NCBI GenBank assembly: GCA_947167315.1
Contig: CAMVHP010000002.1
Span: 1-63,136, forward strand
DNA length: 63,136 nucleotides
Reading direction: 5' to 3'
Source of the DNA: RGIG8782 sp017475895
GTDB lineage: Bacteria; Pseudomonadota; Alphaproteobacteria; Rickettsiales; UBA1997
Made by a program: the position numbers and the translations under genes. The notes under the pieces are model-generated. The model saw only the letters and a list, made by a program, of their open reading frames with translations, was not told where the DNA came from and made no database searches. Below are positions 1 through 7,665 of the stretch, in pieces (the stretch's first letter is position 1; every line of letters begins with the position of its first letter).

Positions 1-71
1 GTATTAAAGAAAAAAATAAAACATTACTTCGAATTTTTGACGGTGTTGTAATTTCACCAATACAACAATAA
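1..71 (+). CDS. 3' end of an unidentified gene (partial)
   Basis: The third reading frame is open from the window edge and ends at TAA 69-71, giving about 22 residues that finish in GVVISPIQQ. The stop lies 15 bases before rdgB, which would fit an upstream operon partner. The fragment is too short to name. rph or heat-shock genes often precede rdgB in alphaproteobacteria, but the tail does not match anything I can recall. It could be chance. Confidence 0.3.
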   Translation, partial: IKEKNKTLLRIFDGVVISPIQQ

Positions 72-86
72 AAATTAGTTTGTACC

Positions 87-671
87 ATGGATACAATATT
101 GCTTGCTACGAAAAATAAAGGAAAAATAAAAGAAATGAGAGACATAATAAAAAATGTAAATATTACGTCTCTGGACGATTTTGATATTGAAGAGCCGAAG
201 GAAACAGGAAGCACTTTTGCCGAAAATTCTTCACTAAAGGCAAAGTATTACGGTGAAAAGTTAAAAATATCAGCTATTGCAGACGATTCTGGATTATGTG
301 TTGATGGATTAAATAACTTTCCTGGTATTTATTCAGCAAGATTCAATAATGGCTGTAAAGATTATAGTTATTCATTTAATGCTTTGGAGTTGCTTTTAAA
401 ATACAACAATATTAGGGACTATTCGGCACATTTTGTTTGCAATGTAAGTTTTTATGATTTTAACACAAAAATAACAACATCTTTTGAGGGTGTTGTGAAG
501 GGGAAATTAAAATTTCCACCGTCTGGCAATGGCGGTTTTGGTTATGATCCAATTTTTGTTCCAGACAGTTACTCCAAAACATTTGGAGAAATGTCTGCTG
601 ATGAAAAAAATACTATTAGTCATAGAGCTAGAGCCATTAAAAAACTATCTTTGTGGTATCAAAATCGATAA
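87..671 (+). CDS. rdgB: RdgB/HAM1 non-canonical purine NTP pyrophosphatase
   Basis: This house-cleaning enzyme hydrolyses dITP, ITP and XTP to the monophosphate and pyrophosphate, keeping deaminated purines out of DNA and RNA. The 194-residue length is normal for the family. The N-terminal substrate loop LLATKNKGK is present at residues 5-13. The signature TGSTFAENS lies at 40-48, and the catalytic acidic stretch ADDSGL is at 65-70 with D66/D67. FGYDPIF near residue 150 and SHRARA near the C-terminus are also family hallmarks. The ATG at 87 follows closely on the preceding partial frame and has only a weak ribosome-binding site. The gene appears intact. Confidence 0.95.
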   Translation: MDTILLATKNKGKIKEMRDIIKNVNITSLDDFDIEEPKETGSTFAENSSLKAKYYGEKLKISAIADDSGLCVDGLNNFPGIYSARFNNGCKDYSYSFNALELLLKYNNIRDYSAHFVCNVSFYDFNTKITTSFEGVVKGKLKFPPSGNGGFGYDPIFVPDSYSKTFGEMSADEKNTISHRARAIKKLSLWYQNR

Positions 672-1051
672 AATACAATAAAAATATAAAACTATTCACA
701 AATAAATATACTAACACATTTTAATTTACATAAAAACTAAAAATACAACTAAAAATATATTTACTATTATTATATATTTTGATATAGTATATCTTTTTAA
801 TATATATTTGATAATTATACAAAATTTATGTTTAACAGCAATGTATGTTTATCATTTTGTATAAAATATTATTAAAAAATAGTTGTTTTATTATTTTTAT
901 ATTTTACTATACAACCAGTAGGAGGTATTTATTATATTACATATAACTGTATAATATGTCGTTTGCCGATGTTATTGTTAATTAATATCTCCGACCGAGT
1001 ATGCATGGTTATGTGGATATGTGTTTTATTAATGATATAGGGAAAATTGAT
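672..1051. other. AT-rich intergenic stretch upstream of argR-like gene
   Basis: About 380 bases of almost pure A/T separate rdgB from the chosen ArgR start. I see no coding frame and no clear ARG-box palindrome. A strong Shine-Dalgarno-like GTAGGAGG occurs at about 917-924 but is not followed by ATG, GTG or TTG at a usable distance, so it may be the relic of a lost gene start. The upstream extension of the repressor frame (ATG at 1001) has no ribosome-binding site. Confidence 0.4.
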
Positions 1052-1495
1052 ATGAAATTGGAGTACGTAGTTAAAACTATAATACAAAACTATAAAATAA
1101 AAACACAATCAGAATTAACGGAATTATTGTATAGAAAAGGAATAGATACAACACAATCAAATATATCCAGAATACTAAAAAAATTAAATACAATAAAAGT
1201 AACTGACGATAATAAACAATCCTATTACGTTATTCAAAGTAAACCACTTGATGTTAATTGTAGAGTAAAATCGTTGGTGAACTGTATTGATCCAAATGTT
1301 AATGGTATAATTATCAGAACATACAGTAGTGCTGCTCCTCTCGTGGGTCAGATAATAGGTGAAAGAAAAATTGATGGTATACTATCAACTTTGTGTAGTA
1401 ATAATACGGTTTTTGTCGTAGTGGAGGATGCTAATTTGATTGATGAAATAATTAACAATTTGAGACTGTTATTTTTGGGAAAAGACGAAAAATAG
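1052..1495 (+). CDS. argR: ArgR-family arginine repressor
   Basis: Predicted DNA-binding regulator of arginine metabolism; ArgR acts as an arginine-responsive hexamer. The N-terminal winged helix shows the family pattern: a TQSELTELL helix, then DTTQSNISRILKKL as the recognition helix. The C-terminal oligomerisation and arginine-binding domain has IIIRTYSSAAPLVGQII and a closing VFVVVED strand. From ATG 1052 the product is 147 residues, close to the family's usual 150. I prefer this start because AGGGA lies about 9 bases upstream, whereas an in-frame ATG at 1001 has no Shine-Dalgarno. No arginine biosynthesis genes lie nearby, so its targets are elsewhere. The family assignment is firm, and the effector is inferred. 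Confidence 0.85.
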   Translation: MKLEYVVKTIIQNYKIKTQSELTELLYRKGIDTTQSNISRILKKLNTIKVTDDNKQSYYVIQSKPLDVNCRVKSLVNCIDPNVNGIIIRTYSSAAPLVGQIIGERKIDGILSTLCSNNTVFVVVEDANLIDEIINNLRLLFLGKDEK

Positions 1496-1544
1496 GGAAT
1501 TATATTGTGCCTGTAGCTTAGTTTAGTAATGTTGTTTAGATTTG

Positions 1545-1553
1545 TGATATAAT
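1545..1553 (+). promoter_or_regulatory. Extended -10 promoter motif
   Basis: The sequence TGATATAAT is a perfect extended -10 element. There is no good -35 at the normal distance. No coding sequence starts before the terminator at 1639-1673, so this could drive a small non-coding transcript. Confidence 0.4.
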
Positions 1554-1559
1554 AAAGCT

Positions 1560-1673
1560 AAAGTGTGCAGTTAATACTATTTGTTTTTCAACTAATGAGT
1601 TAATCTCAAAATGTGGCATTCTAGTGTTTTAAATATACAAAAGGACGGTTTTTACTGTTTTCCGTCCTTTTTT
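1560..1673 (+). ncRNA. Candidate small RNA (promoter-to-terminator unit)
   Basis: An extended -10 at 1545-1553 predicts a start near 1560, and a strong Rho-independent terminator ends at about 1673. This gives a transcript of roughly 115 nt with no open reading frame of note. I do not recognise the conserved core of SRP RNA, 6S RNA or RNase P RNA in it. The terminator could instead serve argR by read-through, so this is an inference from signal spacing only. Confidence 0.3.
1639..1673 (+). terminator. Rho-independent terminator
   Basis: A 10-bp perfect stem pairs AAAAGGACGG (1639-1648) with CCGTCCTTTT (1662-1671), with a 13-base loop, and runs into a T-tract. It terminates the argR-like gene and/or the candidate small RNA. 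Confidence 0.85.
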
Positions 1674-1859
1674 AATTCTTTTTAGTTTAATTTACAATCC
1701 GTGTTGATTTTTAGTGTGATGTTAATTATGCAATTGTTTGCGAGGTCGGTGAACTAATCGACCAAAATTTTCTTGCATTTAAGAGAATTTAGACATAAAC
1801 TTAATTATAGAAATGATAGTAATTTTTTAGGTTTATTACTAATACAAAAAGGAGGCAAA

Positions 1860-2396
1860 ATGAAGAAATTTATATTATTGGTATTATTAGGGACAGCGTT
1901 GGTTGCAACGTCTGTTCAGGCCAAAACATTAGTTGCTTACTTTACTTTAACGGGTAATACAGAAAACGCTGCTAAAATTGTTGCTGCAACAGTTGGTGCT
2001 GACCTTTATAAAATTGAACTTGTTACACCGTATCCATCGGAATATAAAAAACAAACGGAGCTAGCTAAGAAAGAACTAGCTGATGGTACTTTACCACCAA
2101 TTAAACCATGGCCGGAAAACATTGCTGAATATGATGTTGTGTTTATTGGCTCGCCGATATGGTGGGGTACAATGTCGACGCCAGTACGTACATTCTTGAA
2201 AAGTAGTGCATTAGAGGGTAAAACTGTTATTCCTTTTGTCACACATGGTGGTGGCGGAGCCGATAGGTCCTTTACCGATACAGCAAAACTTTGTGAAGGT
2301 TGCAAAGTCAACACAAACGGTTGGTCCGGATACAATCGTATGACATTTGGTCTGGAAAAATGGGCTAAAAAGAGTTTAGAAAAAGCTACTAAATAA
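1860..2396 (+). CDS. Exported flavodoxin
   Basis: An FMN-binding flavodoxin-like electron carrier with a cleavable signal peptide: MKKF, a hydrophobic core, then VQA-K, with predicted cleavage after residue 21. The FMN phosphate loop TLTGNTEN follows immediately (about 29-36), and GSPIWWGTMSTP supplies the flavin-stacking segment. The 178-residue length is typical. The start at 1860 is fixed by the strong AAAGGAGG site 6-8 bases upstream; the frame is open further upstream but has no such signal. It overlaps the downstream NapH-like gene by one base (TAATG), so the two are probably translated together. Membrane-side redox coupling with that protein is inferred from this arrangement. Confidence 0.9.
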   Translation: MKKFILLVLLGTALVATSVQAKTLVAYFTLTGNTENAAKIVAATVGADLYKIELVTPYPSEYKKQTELAKKELADGTLPPIKPWPENIAEYDVVFIGSPIWWGTMSTPVRTFLKSSALEGKTVIPFVTHGGGGADRSFTDTAKLCEGCKVNTNGWSGYNRMTFGLEKWAKKSLEKATK

Positions 2397-3070
2397 TGCT
2401 ACATAAATGGATACAACCCATTAGATTTTTAGTGCAGGTCTGTTTTATGGCTGGCCTTGTTGTTCCTTGGCTGCCACATTCCGAAACCGTGGCTGGCTGG
2501 CTTTTTTGGACAGTGTTGGTGGTCGGTGTTTTTTTCTGTGGTTGGGTATGTCCCTTTGGGGCTATACAGGATTGGCTGGCGTGGATAGCTCGTAAATTAC
2601 ACCTACCACGCCTACAAATTCATTGGAAATATCAAAGATTTTTACAATTTTCCAGATATATTTGGGCTGCTCTGATATTTTTTATTGGTATTCACTATAC
2701 TTTTTTAAGTGCTCGATTTTACTTCAATGATAACCTTTTTCACAATATGCTAACTTGGACAAGTGGATTAACATTGGTGGTTTTTATGGTGGTTGCCTTA
2801 TTTATAGATAGGCCATTTTGTAATTACTTTTGTATGAAGGGAGCTATGGATGGGTTAATGAGTATGGTGCGTCCGACCAGTATTAAACGTGATGGTGAGA
2901 TGTGTGTTCATTGTCATTTGTGTGATAAGGTGTGTCCTATGAACGTGAAGGTTGAACGCGTAAACTTTGTGCGTCACCCGAACTGTATTAACTGTATGAA
3001 ATGCGTCAGTGCTTGTCCAAAACGATGTTTGGCTCTTCGTCTGATGCGACTGAAAAAACGAAAATTATAA
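2396..3070 (+). CDS. NapH/CcoG-like membrane protein with two 4Fe-4S clusters
   Basis: A polytopic inner-membrane protein with a C-terminal ferredoxin domain, 224 residues. Membrane segments lie at about 9-26, 33-50, 88-105 and 122-138. The conserved CxxxCP-type membrane motifs are at C48/C52 (CGWVCPFG) and C142/C146 (CNYFCMKG). The ferredoxin part carries two full CxxCxxCxxxCP motifs, C170-C173-C176-C180 and C197-C200-C203-C207. This architecture is that of NapH, MauN and RdxA/CcoG-type proteins that pass electrons across or along the membrane. Its start codon overlaps the stop of the exported flavodoxin, suggesting the flavodoxin is its redox partner. The exact pathway is not known. Confidence 0.85.
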   Translation: MLHKWIQPIRFLVQVCFMAGLVVPWLPHSETVAGWLFWTVLVVGVFFCGWVCPFGAIQDWLAWIARKLHLPRLQIHWKYQRFLQFSRYIWAALIFFIGIHYTFLSARFYFNDNLFHNMLTWTSGLTLVVFMVVALFIDRPFCNYFCMKGAMDGLMSMVRPTSIKRDGEMCVHCHLCDKVCPMNVKVERVNFVRHPNCINCMKCVSACPKRCLALRLMRLKKRKL

Positions 3071-3080
3071 ACGGTAGTTT

Positions 3081-3180
3081 CTATCTTTCTAATCGTTTTT
3101 TTATTTCCTCCTCAACCATCTTCAGATTGCTGCTTGTTAAAATTGGAATCAGATTATTAATTTCGTCAGTGGTTTATTTG
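3081..3180 (-). pseudogene. 3'-terminal fragment of a Vat/CatB-type acetyltransferase gene
   Basis: About 100 bases here are roughly 85-90% identical to positions 5066-5165, which encode the last 30 or so residues of the intact acetyltransferase on the same strand. Read on the minus strand the fragment gives INNLIPILTSSNLKMV followed by an E/K-rich tail and a TAG stop at 3081-3083. The rest of the gene is missing. It sits only 10 bases after the NapH-like gene, so it marks a recombination breakpoint. Confidence 0.8.
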
Positions 3181-3212
3181 TCTTTTGTGTGCATTATTAG
3201 GAAAACTTAATT

Positions 3213-3393
3213 ATGGAGGTTTTTATGAATAAAACTAGGACGACCATTTGATGTTAAAAGTTTTAAACTTAAGCTATCGGGATACGAAAATGTTATTATA
3301 TCTATGCTAAACAGAGGGTACACAAGAAATGAAACAGTACGAAAACTCAAAGTGTGTAGGGAAACATCAAGAGAATTTATAGGACAGATCTAA
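3213..3393 (+). pseudogene. Frameshifted small gene, possibly helix-turn-helix
   Basis: ATG 3213 is followed by a short frame (MEVFMNKTR) that stops at TGA near 3250. A +1 frame picks up exactly there and continues to TAA 3391-3393, reading RPFDVKSFKLKL, then a stretch with IISMLNRGYTRNETVRKLKV. The combined product would be about 58 residues. The segment GYTRNETVRKLKVCRET resembles a helix-turn-helix of a DNA-binding protein or transposase, but I cannot assign a family. One base removed near 3237 would restore the frame. Confidence 0.3.
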
Positions 3394-3490
3394 AAAATCT
3401 AAGATAATTATAAAATTGTGTTATTGAATTTTAAATAATCAATGGGTATAATACAAACAAGTTATTTATATTTGTTAAAAGGTACTCTAA

Positions 3491-3991
3491 ATGAAAAACA
3501 CAGCGAGTATAATTACATTAGCAATATTGTCTCTATTTGTAGGTTTTTTCTTTGGAGAAAGAAGTAATATTCAACAGACTAAAGATATTGTTCATTGTGG
3601 GTATAATCAAGATTACTTGAAAGATACTTATACTGACTGGATAAATGAGGCTCTAATTAAGGCTGACAAATATGCAGAAAAGAACCCTATAAAAGTAGTT
3701 GGTGTCCGGAGAGTTGTAGAATACAACACAATTCCTGAATTTATGGAAGTGAAATTGTATGAAGATTTTAAGGACAGTAAAGTATGTCAAGCTTCGTTAT
3801 TAGTAAACTATACGCCAGATGGTGAGAAAGAAACATTAGAGGAAATAACTGTAAGGTTTCAAAAAATAGCAACAGTCCCAAATGAAGAAGGTTTAATTTT
3901 AAACGATATTAGATCTTCAGGATACGATGTAAAAGAAATGTCAGAACAGGCTGTTGAATTTTTTAAGAAGCACAATGACGGTAAAAAATAA
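3491..3991 (+). CDS. Hypothetical membrane-anchored or exported protein
   Basis: The product has 166 residues. The first 22 or so form a basic-then-hydrophobic N-terminus (MKNTASIITLAILSLFVGFF) consistent with a signal anchor or uncleaved signal peptide. The remainder is soluble, charged and predicted to face the periplasm. There is no lipobox and no motif that I recognise. It ends 17 bases before the DUF4268 gene and probably shares its transcript. It lies at the edge of the accessory region, so it may be lineage-specific. Confidence 0.55.
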   Translation: MKNTASIITLAILSLFVGFFFGERSNIQQTKDIVHCGYNQDYLKDTYTDWINEALIKADKYAEKNPIKVVGVRRVVEYNTIPEFMEVKLYEDFKDSKVCQASLLVNYTPDGEKETLEEITVRFQKIATVPNEEGLILNDIRSSGYDVKEMSEQAVEFFKKHNDGKK

Positions 3992-4008
3992 TATTTAAGG
4001 AACTAATT

Positions 4009-4956
4009 ATGGAACTTGGTAAAATTAAGGTTGTAAAAGATTTACGAAGTGTTTGGAAAAACGAGTCAAATGACTTTACAAAATGGCTTGCAAGAGAAGA
4101 AAACATAAATCTTCTCGGTGATGAATTGGGCTTATCTCTGCAGGTTCAGGAGACAGAAGCTGGTGTTGGCAGTTACCGGTTGGATATTTTAGCTTCAGAA
4201 ACCTCTGATGAAAATGAAGTTCCGGTGATTATTGAAAACCAGCTTGAAAGTACAAACCACGACCATTTAGGTAAAATTATAACTTATGCCTCTGGCTACG
4301 ATGCAAAATATATTATTTGGGTAGTACGTGAGGCACGAGAAGAACACATTCAAGCAATAAACTGGCTTAATGAAAATACCCTTGAAAATCGTAATTTTTT
4401 CCTTGTTAAAATTGAGTTATGGCAAATTGAAGATTCTTTATTAGCACCTAAGTTTCAGATTATTTGCCGTCCTAATGAATGGGGAAAGACAATTCGCAAC
4501 AAAAGAACAGCTTCAGAGTTTAGTACCGCACAAATGGTGCATTACAGTATTTGGAGTGATTTTAAAGATTATGCTTTATTACACAAACCTAAATTTAGTT
4601 TGAGAACTCCAAGTCAAGAACATTGGTATGATATTACGGTTGGACGTTCCGGCGTTTTTATCGAATTGACAGCGCATTCAAAAGAAAACCTATTGACTTG
4701 TAGATTTTATATCCGCAGAGACCATGATCTTTACCATTTTCTTGAGTCGCATAAAAATGAGATAACTCAAAAAATGGGTTTTGAATTAAATTGGGACTGT
4801 GTTGAAGACAGGAATGCTTGCTATATTGATACAAGTAAAAAGTTTGATAAACTTTTGAATGGAGAGAAGACCGATAAAGAATGTCTCACTTGGCTCTTCA
4901 ATATGGCTAGTAAATTTTACGAGGTATTTCCGCAATATCTTAGAAAATATAAATAA
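4009..4956 (+). CDS. DUF4268 / PD-(D/E)XK-like nuclease-fold protein
   Basis: The 315-residue product resembles DUF4268 proteins. The N-terminal half has the arrangement of a restriction-endonuclease-like fold: YRLDILA with D59, then a strand VIIENQLE supplying E76-x-Q78 (the E-x-Q variant of the usual E-x-K), followed by an NHDHLGKII helix and YIIWVVRE. The C-terminal half (about 165-315) is the DUF4268 region with WYDITVGRSG and a FYIRRD strand. Such proteins are found in accessory and defence-type neighbourhoods, but no methylase or helicase partner is present here. Nuclease activity is inferred from fold-level similarity only. Confidence 0.7.
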   Translation: MELGKIKVVKDLRSVWKNESNDFTKWLAREENINLLGDELGLSLQVQETEAGVGSYRLDILASETSDENEVPVIIENQLESTNHDHLGKIITYASGYDAKYIIWVVREAREEHIQAINWLNENTLENRNFFLVKIELWQIEDSLLAPKFQIICRPNEWGKTIRNKRTASEFSTAQMVHYSIWSDFKDYALLHKPKFSLRTPSQEHWYDITVGRSGVFIELTAHSKENLLTCRFYIRRDHDLYHFLESHKNEITQKMGFELNWDCVEDRNACYIDTSKKFDKLLNGEKTDKECLTWLFNMASKFYEVFPQYLRKYK

Positions 4957-5065
4957 GTTACAAACAGCTCGGCAGGTGTCATTTTTACGGGTTATTGTCT
5001 AATCTGTGCATGAATCATTGTAAACCATATTTTTTCCATCAATTTGCTGCACAACCTCTAGGTTT

Positions 5066-5710
5066 TTATCTTTCTAATTGCTTTTTTATTTCCTTCTCAA
5101 CCATTTTCAGATTGCTACTTGTTAAAATTGGGATTAGATTATTAATTTCATTGGTGGTTTTATCCCACCATTTGAATTTTAACAATAATGCTATCAGTTT
5201 TTCATCAAATCTCCTGCGAATAGGTTTAGCAGGGTTACCAACCACAATCGTATAAGGTTCAACATTACTGCCGACCACGCTGTTTGCGCCGATTATTGCT
5301 CCGTCTCCTATGTGAACACCAGGTAAAATAGTCACATTCTGCCCAATCCAAACATCATTACCAACAATAGTATCACCTTTTAAGGGCATATCTTTTTGAG
5401 CGGGAACGTCTTGCCTAAATCCCTCCATAATATAAAATGGAAATGTCGAAACGGCATTCATTTGATGATTCGCACCGTTCATGATAAATTCCACACCGGC
5501 ACCAATTTGACAGAATTTTCCGATTATCAATTTATCTCCATTAAAATCATAATGGTGTGTGACGTGTTTTTCAAAATTGATGTCGGCAAAATATGTAAAA
5601 TCCCCAACAATAATATTTGGATTTTTTATTGTTGGTTTAATATATGTTACCGTTTTGATATTTGGTACTGGGTATATTTTATTTGGATTTGGTTTAATTG
5701 TATTTTTCAT
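5066..5710 (-). CDS. Xenobiotic acetyltransferase, Vat/CatB type (left-handed beta-helix)
   Basis: A 214-residue acetyl-CoA-dependent O-acetyltransferase of the hexapeptide-repeat family that includes streptogramin A acetyltransferases (Vat) and CatB-type chloramphenicol acetyltransferases. The motif NGANHQMNAVSTFPF contains the catalytic His, H82 in this numbering, as in Vat enzymes. The isoleucine-rich hexapeptide ladder (GNDVWIGQNVTI, then GDGAIIGANSVV) and the VVGNPAKPIRRRF exit motif are intact. I chose the ATG at 5710; an in-frame ATG 15 bases earlier is possible. The drug substrate cannot be told from sequence, and many family members have no demonstrated resistance role. A truncated second copy of its 3' end lies at 3081-3180. 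Confidence 0.88.
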   Translation of the reverse strand: MKNTIKPNPNKIYPVPNIKTVTYIKPTIKNPNIIVGDFTYFADINFEKHVTHHYDFNGDKLIIGKFCQIGAGVEFIMNGANHQMNAVSTFPFYIMEGFRQDVPAQKDMPLKGDTIVGNDVWIGQNVTILPGVHIGDGAIIGANSVVGSNVEPYTIVVGNPAKPIRRRFDEKLIALLLKFKWWDKTTNEINNLIPILTSSNLKMVEKEIKKQLER

Positions 5711-6019
5711 CTTAGACCTTTTCAAAGCTACCTTGATAGTAAATTACAATATTAAATCAAAATAACAATAAAATTAATTTAACTGATGTGGATCTTTGAA
5801 TTATCAACCACAGCCGTGATTTCTATTTGGCTTTATTGTGGGTGAATACTAGTAGTGATTAACATGCACCGAATCCGCCAAAAATTCACTCGTGACGTGT
5901 ATTTATCTTTGGTTGTTTTAATGGCAGTCAATATGTGCAAAGCAATCATAAATCGGCTTGAAATCTGTATTTACTTGTTCCATTAACATCGTTTTTCATG
6001 CAAAAATGCAAAATTTTTA
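5711..6019. other. Intergenic region, no gene seen
   Basis: About 300 bases between the acetyltransferase start and the promoter of the next gene. Base composition is less AT-biased than the housekeeping spacers. Both strands contain frequent stops, and I could not identify a relic with confidence. The promoter for the minus-strand acetyltransferase must lie at its left edge. Confidence 0.4.
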
Positions 6020-6048
6020 TTGACATTAAGCTGAAAATATTCTTTACT
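6020..6048 (+). promoter_or_regulatory. Sigma-70-type promoter
   Basis: TTGACA at 6020-6025 and TTTACT at 6043-6048 are separated by 17 bases, about 27 bases upstream of the start of the MazG/PRA-PH-like gene. Confidence 0.6.
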
Positions 6049-6074
6049 TCATCAGGATAATTGATGGGGGTTAT

Positions 6075-6467
6075 ATGAAACGATTTGCAACAAATATTTT
6101 AATAAGAAATAATAGGCTGTCGATGATGCAAAATAGTGGTCTGACTGTGGATTATGAGATTTTAAATGATGGAGATTATTTATTAGAGCTTAAGAAAAAA
6201 CTTGTTGAAGAGGCGCAAGAGGTTTTTGATTCAAAAAATGTATCAGAATTAAAATCCGAATTAATTGATGTTATGGAAGTACTGGACCATTTGATTGAAT
6301 TACATTCGTTTAGCAGAACTGAATTAAATACTTTAAAGGAGGAAAAGCAGTTAAAAGTAGGCAAATTTGATAAAAGAATAAAAACACATTATGTTGAAAT
6401 GCCCGATAATCATAAGGAATTGTCTTATTATCTTTCAAAACCTCAAAAATATCCTCAGATTAAATAA
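6075..6467 (+). CDS. MazG/phosphoribosyl-ATP pyrophosphohydrolase-like protein
   Basis: The 130-residue product has the all-alpha NTP pyrophosphohydrolase pattern. The helix KKKLVEEAQEVFDS is followed by SELKSELIDVMEVLDHLI, giving the E-x-x-E...E-x-x-D metal-binding arrangement of the MazG/HisE superfamily. No histidine biosynthesis genes are nearby, so a house-cleaning role against an unidentified nucleotide is more likely than HisE. The ATG is preceded by GGGGG about 6 bases upstream and by a good promoter at 6020-6048. The residues after about 95 are a divergent tail. Confidence 0.75.
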   Translation: MKRFATNILIRNNRLSMMQNSGLTVDYEILNDGDYLLELKKKLVEEAQEVFDSKNVSELKSELIDVMEVLDHLIELHSFSRTELNTLKEEKQLKVGKFDKRIKTHYVEMPDNHKELSYYLSKPQKYPQIK

Positions 6468-6569
6468 AAAATCTTATTCAGATAGTGGAAAAATCTATCA
6501 TAACTGTTGTATAATAAAAATATTTAGGTAACAATAAGCTTGTTTTTAGTGAATGCATAGAAGGAGTTT

Positions 6570-7358
6570 ATGTTAGGGGCAATTATTGGTGATATTATAG
6601 GTTCAAGATTTGAATGGAATAACATCAAAACGAAGGATTTTGAATTATTTCATCCGTCATGTGATTTTACAGATGATTCTGTTTTAACTATTGCGGTGGC
6701 CAAAGCATTATTGACAAGTCGTGAAGATTTCAGTGATTTAACTGACAATACTGTTAAATTTTTGCAGGAATTTGGTAACAACTATCCCAACAGAGGATAT
6801 GGTGTACATTTTTTGGGTTGGCTCAATGCAGATGAACCACTTCCTTATAATAGTTGGGGCAATGGTTCTGCTATGAGGGTAAGTGCTTGTGGTTGGATAG
6901 GCAAAGATTTGGAAGAAGTAAAACGTCTTTCTCGTCTGGTAACCGAAGTAAGTCATAATCATCCTGAGGGTATAAAAGGAGCTGAAGCAACTGCTGTTGC
7001 TATATTCTTGGCTCGTAATGGGGCGGAAATAGATGAAATACGAGATGTAATGATGGCTAATTATTATAACGTTGATTTTACTTTAGATGAAATTCGTCCA
7101 AATTATCGCTTTGATGTTTCTTGCCAAGGTTCTGTTCCTCAAGCTTTAGTTGCATTTTTTGAATCAACTGATTTTGAAGATGCAATACGCAATGCCATTT
7201 CCATTGGTGGCGATAGTGATACAATTGCTGCAATAACAGGATCTATTGCTGAGACTTATTATGGAATACCTGAAGAAATAAAACAACAAGGATTAAATTT
7301 TTTGACAGATGAACTACAAACAGTTCTTCGTGAATTTAATGAAAAAATTTCACTGTAA
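6570..7358 (+). CDS. ADP-ribosylglycohydrolase family protein
   Basis: A 262-residue member of the DraG/ARH family, which removes ADP-ribose from proteins or small molecules using two metal ions. The first metal motif FTDDS (T34-D35-D36) and the C-terminal motif GGDSDTIAA (D215, D217, T218) are both present, as is the opening GAIIGDIIGSRFE. The motif SHNHPEGIKGAEA lies in the middle. The start is supported by AGAAGGAG about 8 bases upstream. It is monocistronic by spacing. No nitrogenase or toxin ADP-ribosyltransferase partner is visible, so the substrate is unknown. Confidence 0.9.
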   Translation: MLGAIIGDIIGSRFEWNNIKTKDFELFHPSCDFTDDSVLTIAVAKALLTSREDFSDLTDNTVKFLQEFGNNYPNRGYGVHFLGWLNADEPLPYNSWGNGSAMRVSACGWIGKDLEEVKRLSRLVTEVSHNHPEGIKGAEATAVAIFLARNGAEIDEIRDVMMANYYNVDFTLDEIRPNYRFDVSCQGSVPQALVAFFESTDFEDAIRNAISIGGDSDTIAAITGSIAETYYGIPEEIKQQGLNFLTDELQTVLREFNEKISL

Positions 7359-7504
7359 TATTTTTTAGAAAGAGCTAAATAGTCGGAATAACTTTTTACC
7401 GCTTGAGATAAACAACATCCAGTAACAGAATGGGAGTGTATAAGGTCAAAAAGAACTAGAAGGGCTCAAGGTAATCTCAATAATGTAGTCAATGAACGTT
7501 GCCA

Positions 7505-7665
7505 AGAAGCTGGATATTAGGGTTGTTTTTTACGATTAAGATGAATTTCGTACCCTTTAAGTCAACGCCACCTCTCGGCAAACGATAAAATCATTCATTC
7601 TTTTTACGTTATACCCTTTGTTCGCCGATACTTTATCACCGTTGGTGATGATGGCTGGGGTCAAT
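7505..7665 (-). pseudogene. Probable transposase remnant (IS5-like DDE fragment)
   Basis: On the minus strand a frame reads RPLTPAIITNGDKVSANKGYN followed by VKRMNDFI and stops at 7557-7559. A one-base shift then gives GYEIHLNRKKQP. The order of a D-K-x-Y motif, a short helix and then a basic R-K-K-P segment resembles the C-terminal catalytic region of IS5-family transposases. It is short, frameshifted and has no terminal repeats that I can see. It overlaps the end of the neighbouring GNAT gene in another frame. Confidence 0.4.

Noticed and set aside
2006..2335. Long minus-strand frame inside the flavodoxin gene
   Set aside because: Antisense shadow of a clearly recognisable flavodoxin.
5800..5960. 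Possible gene relic on either strand between the acetyltransferase and the MazG-like gene
   Set aside because: Translations in all frames gave nothing I could match to a family.
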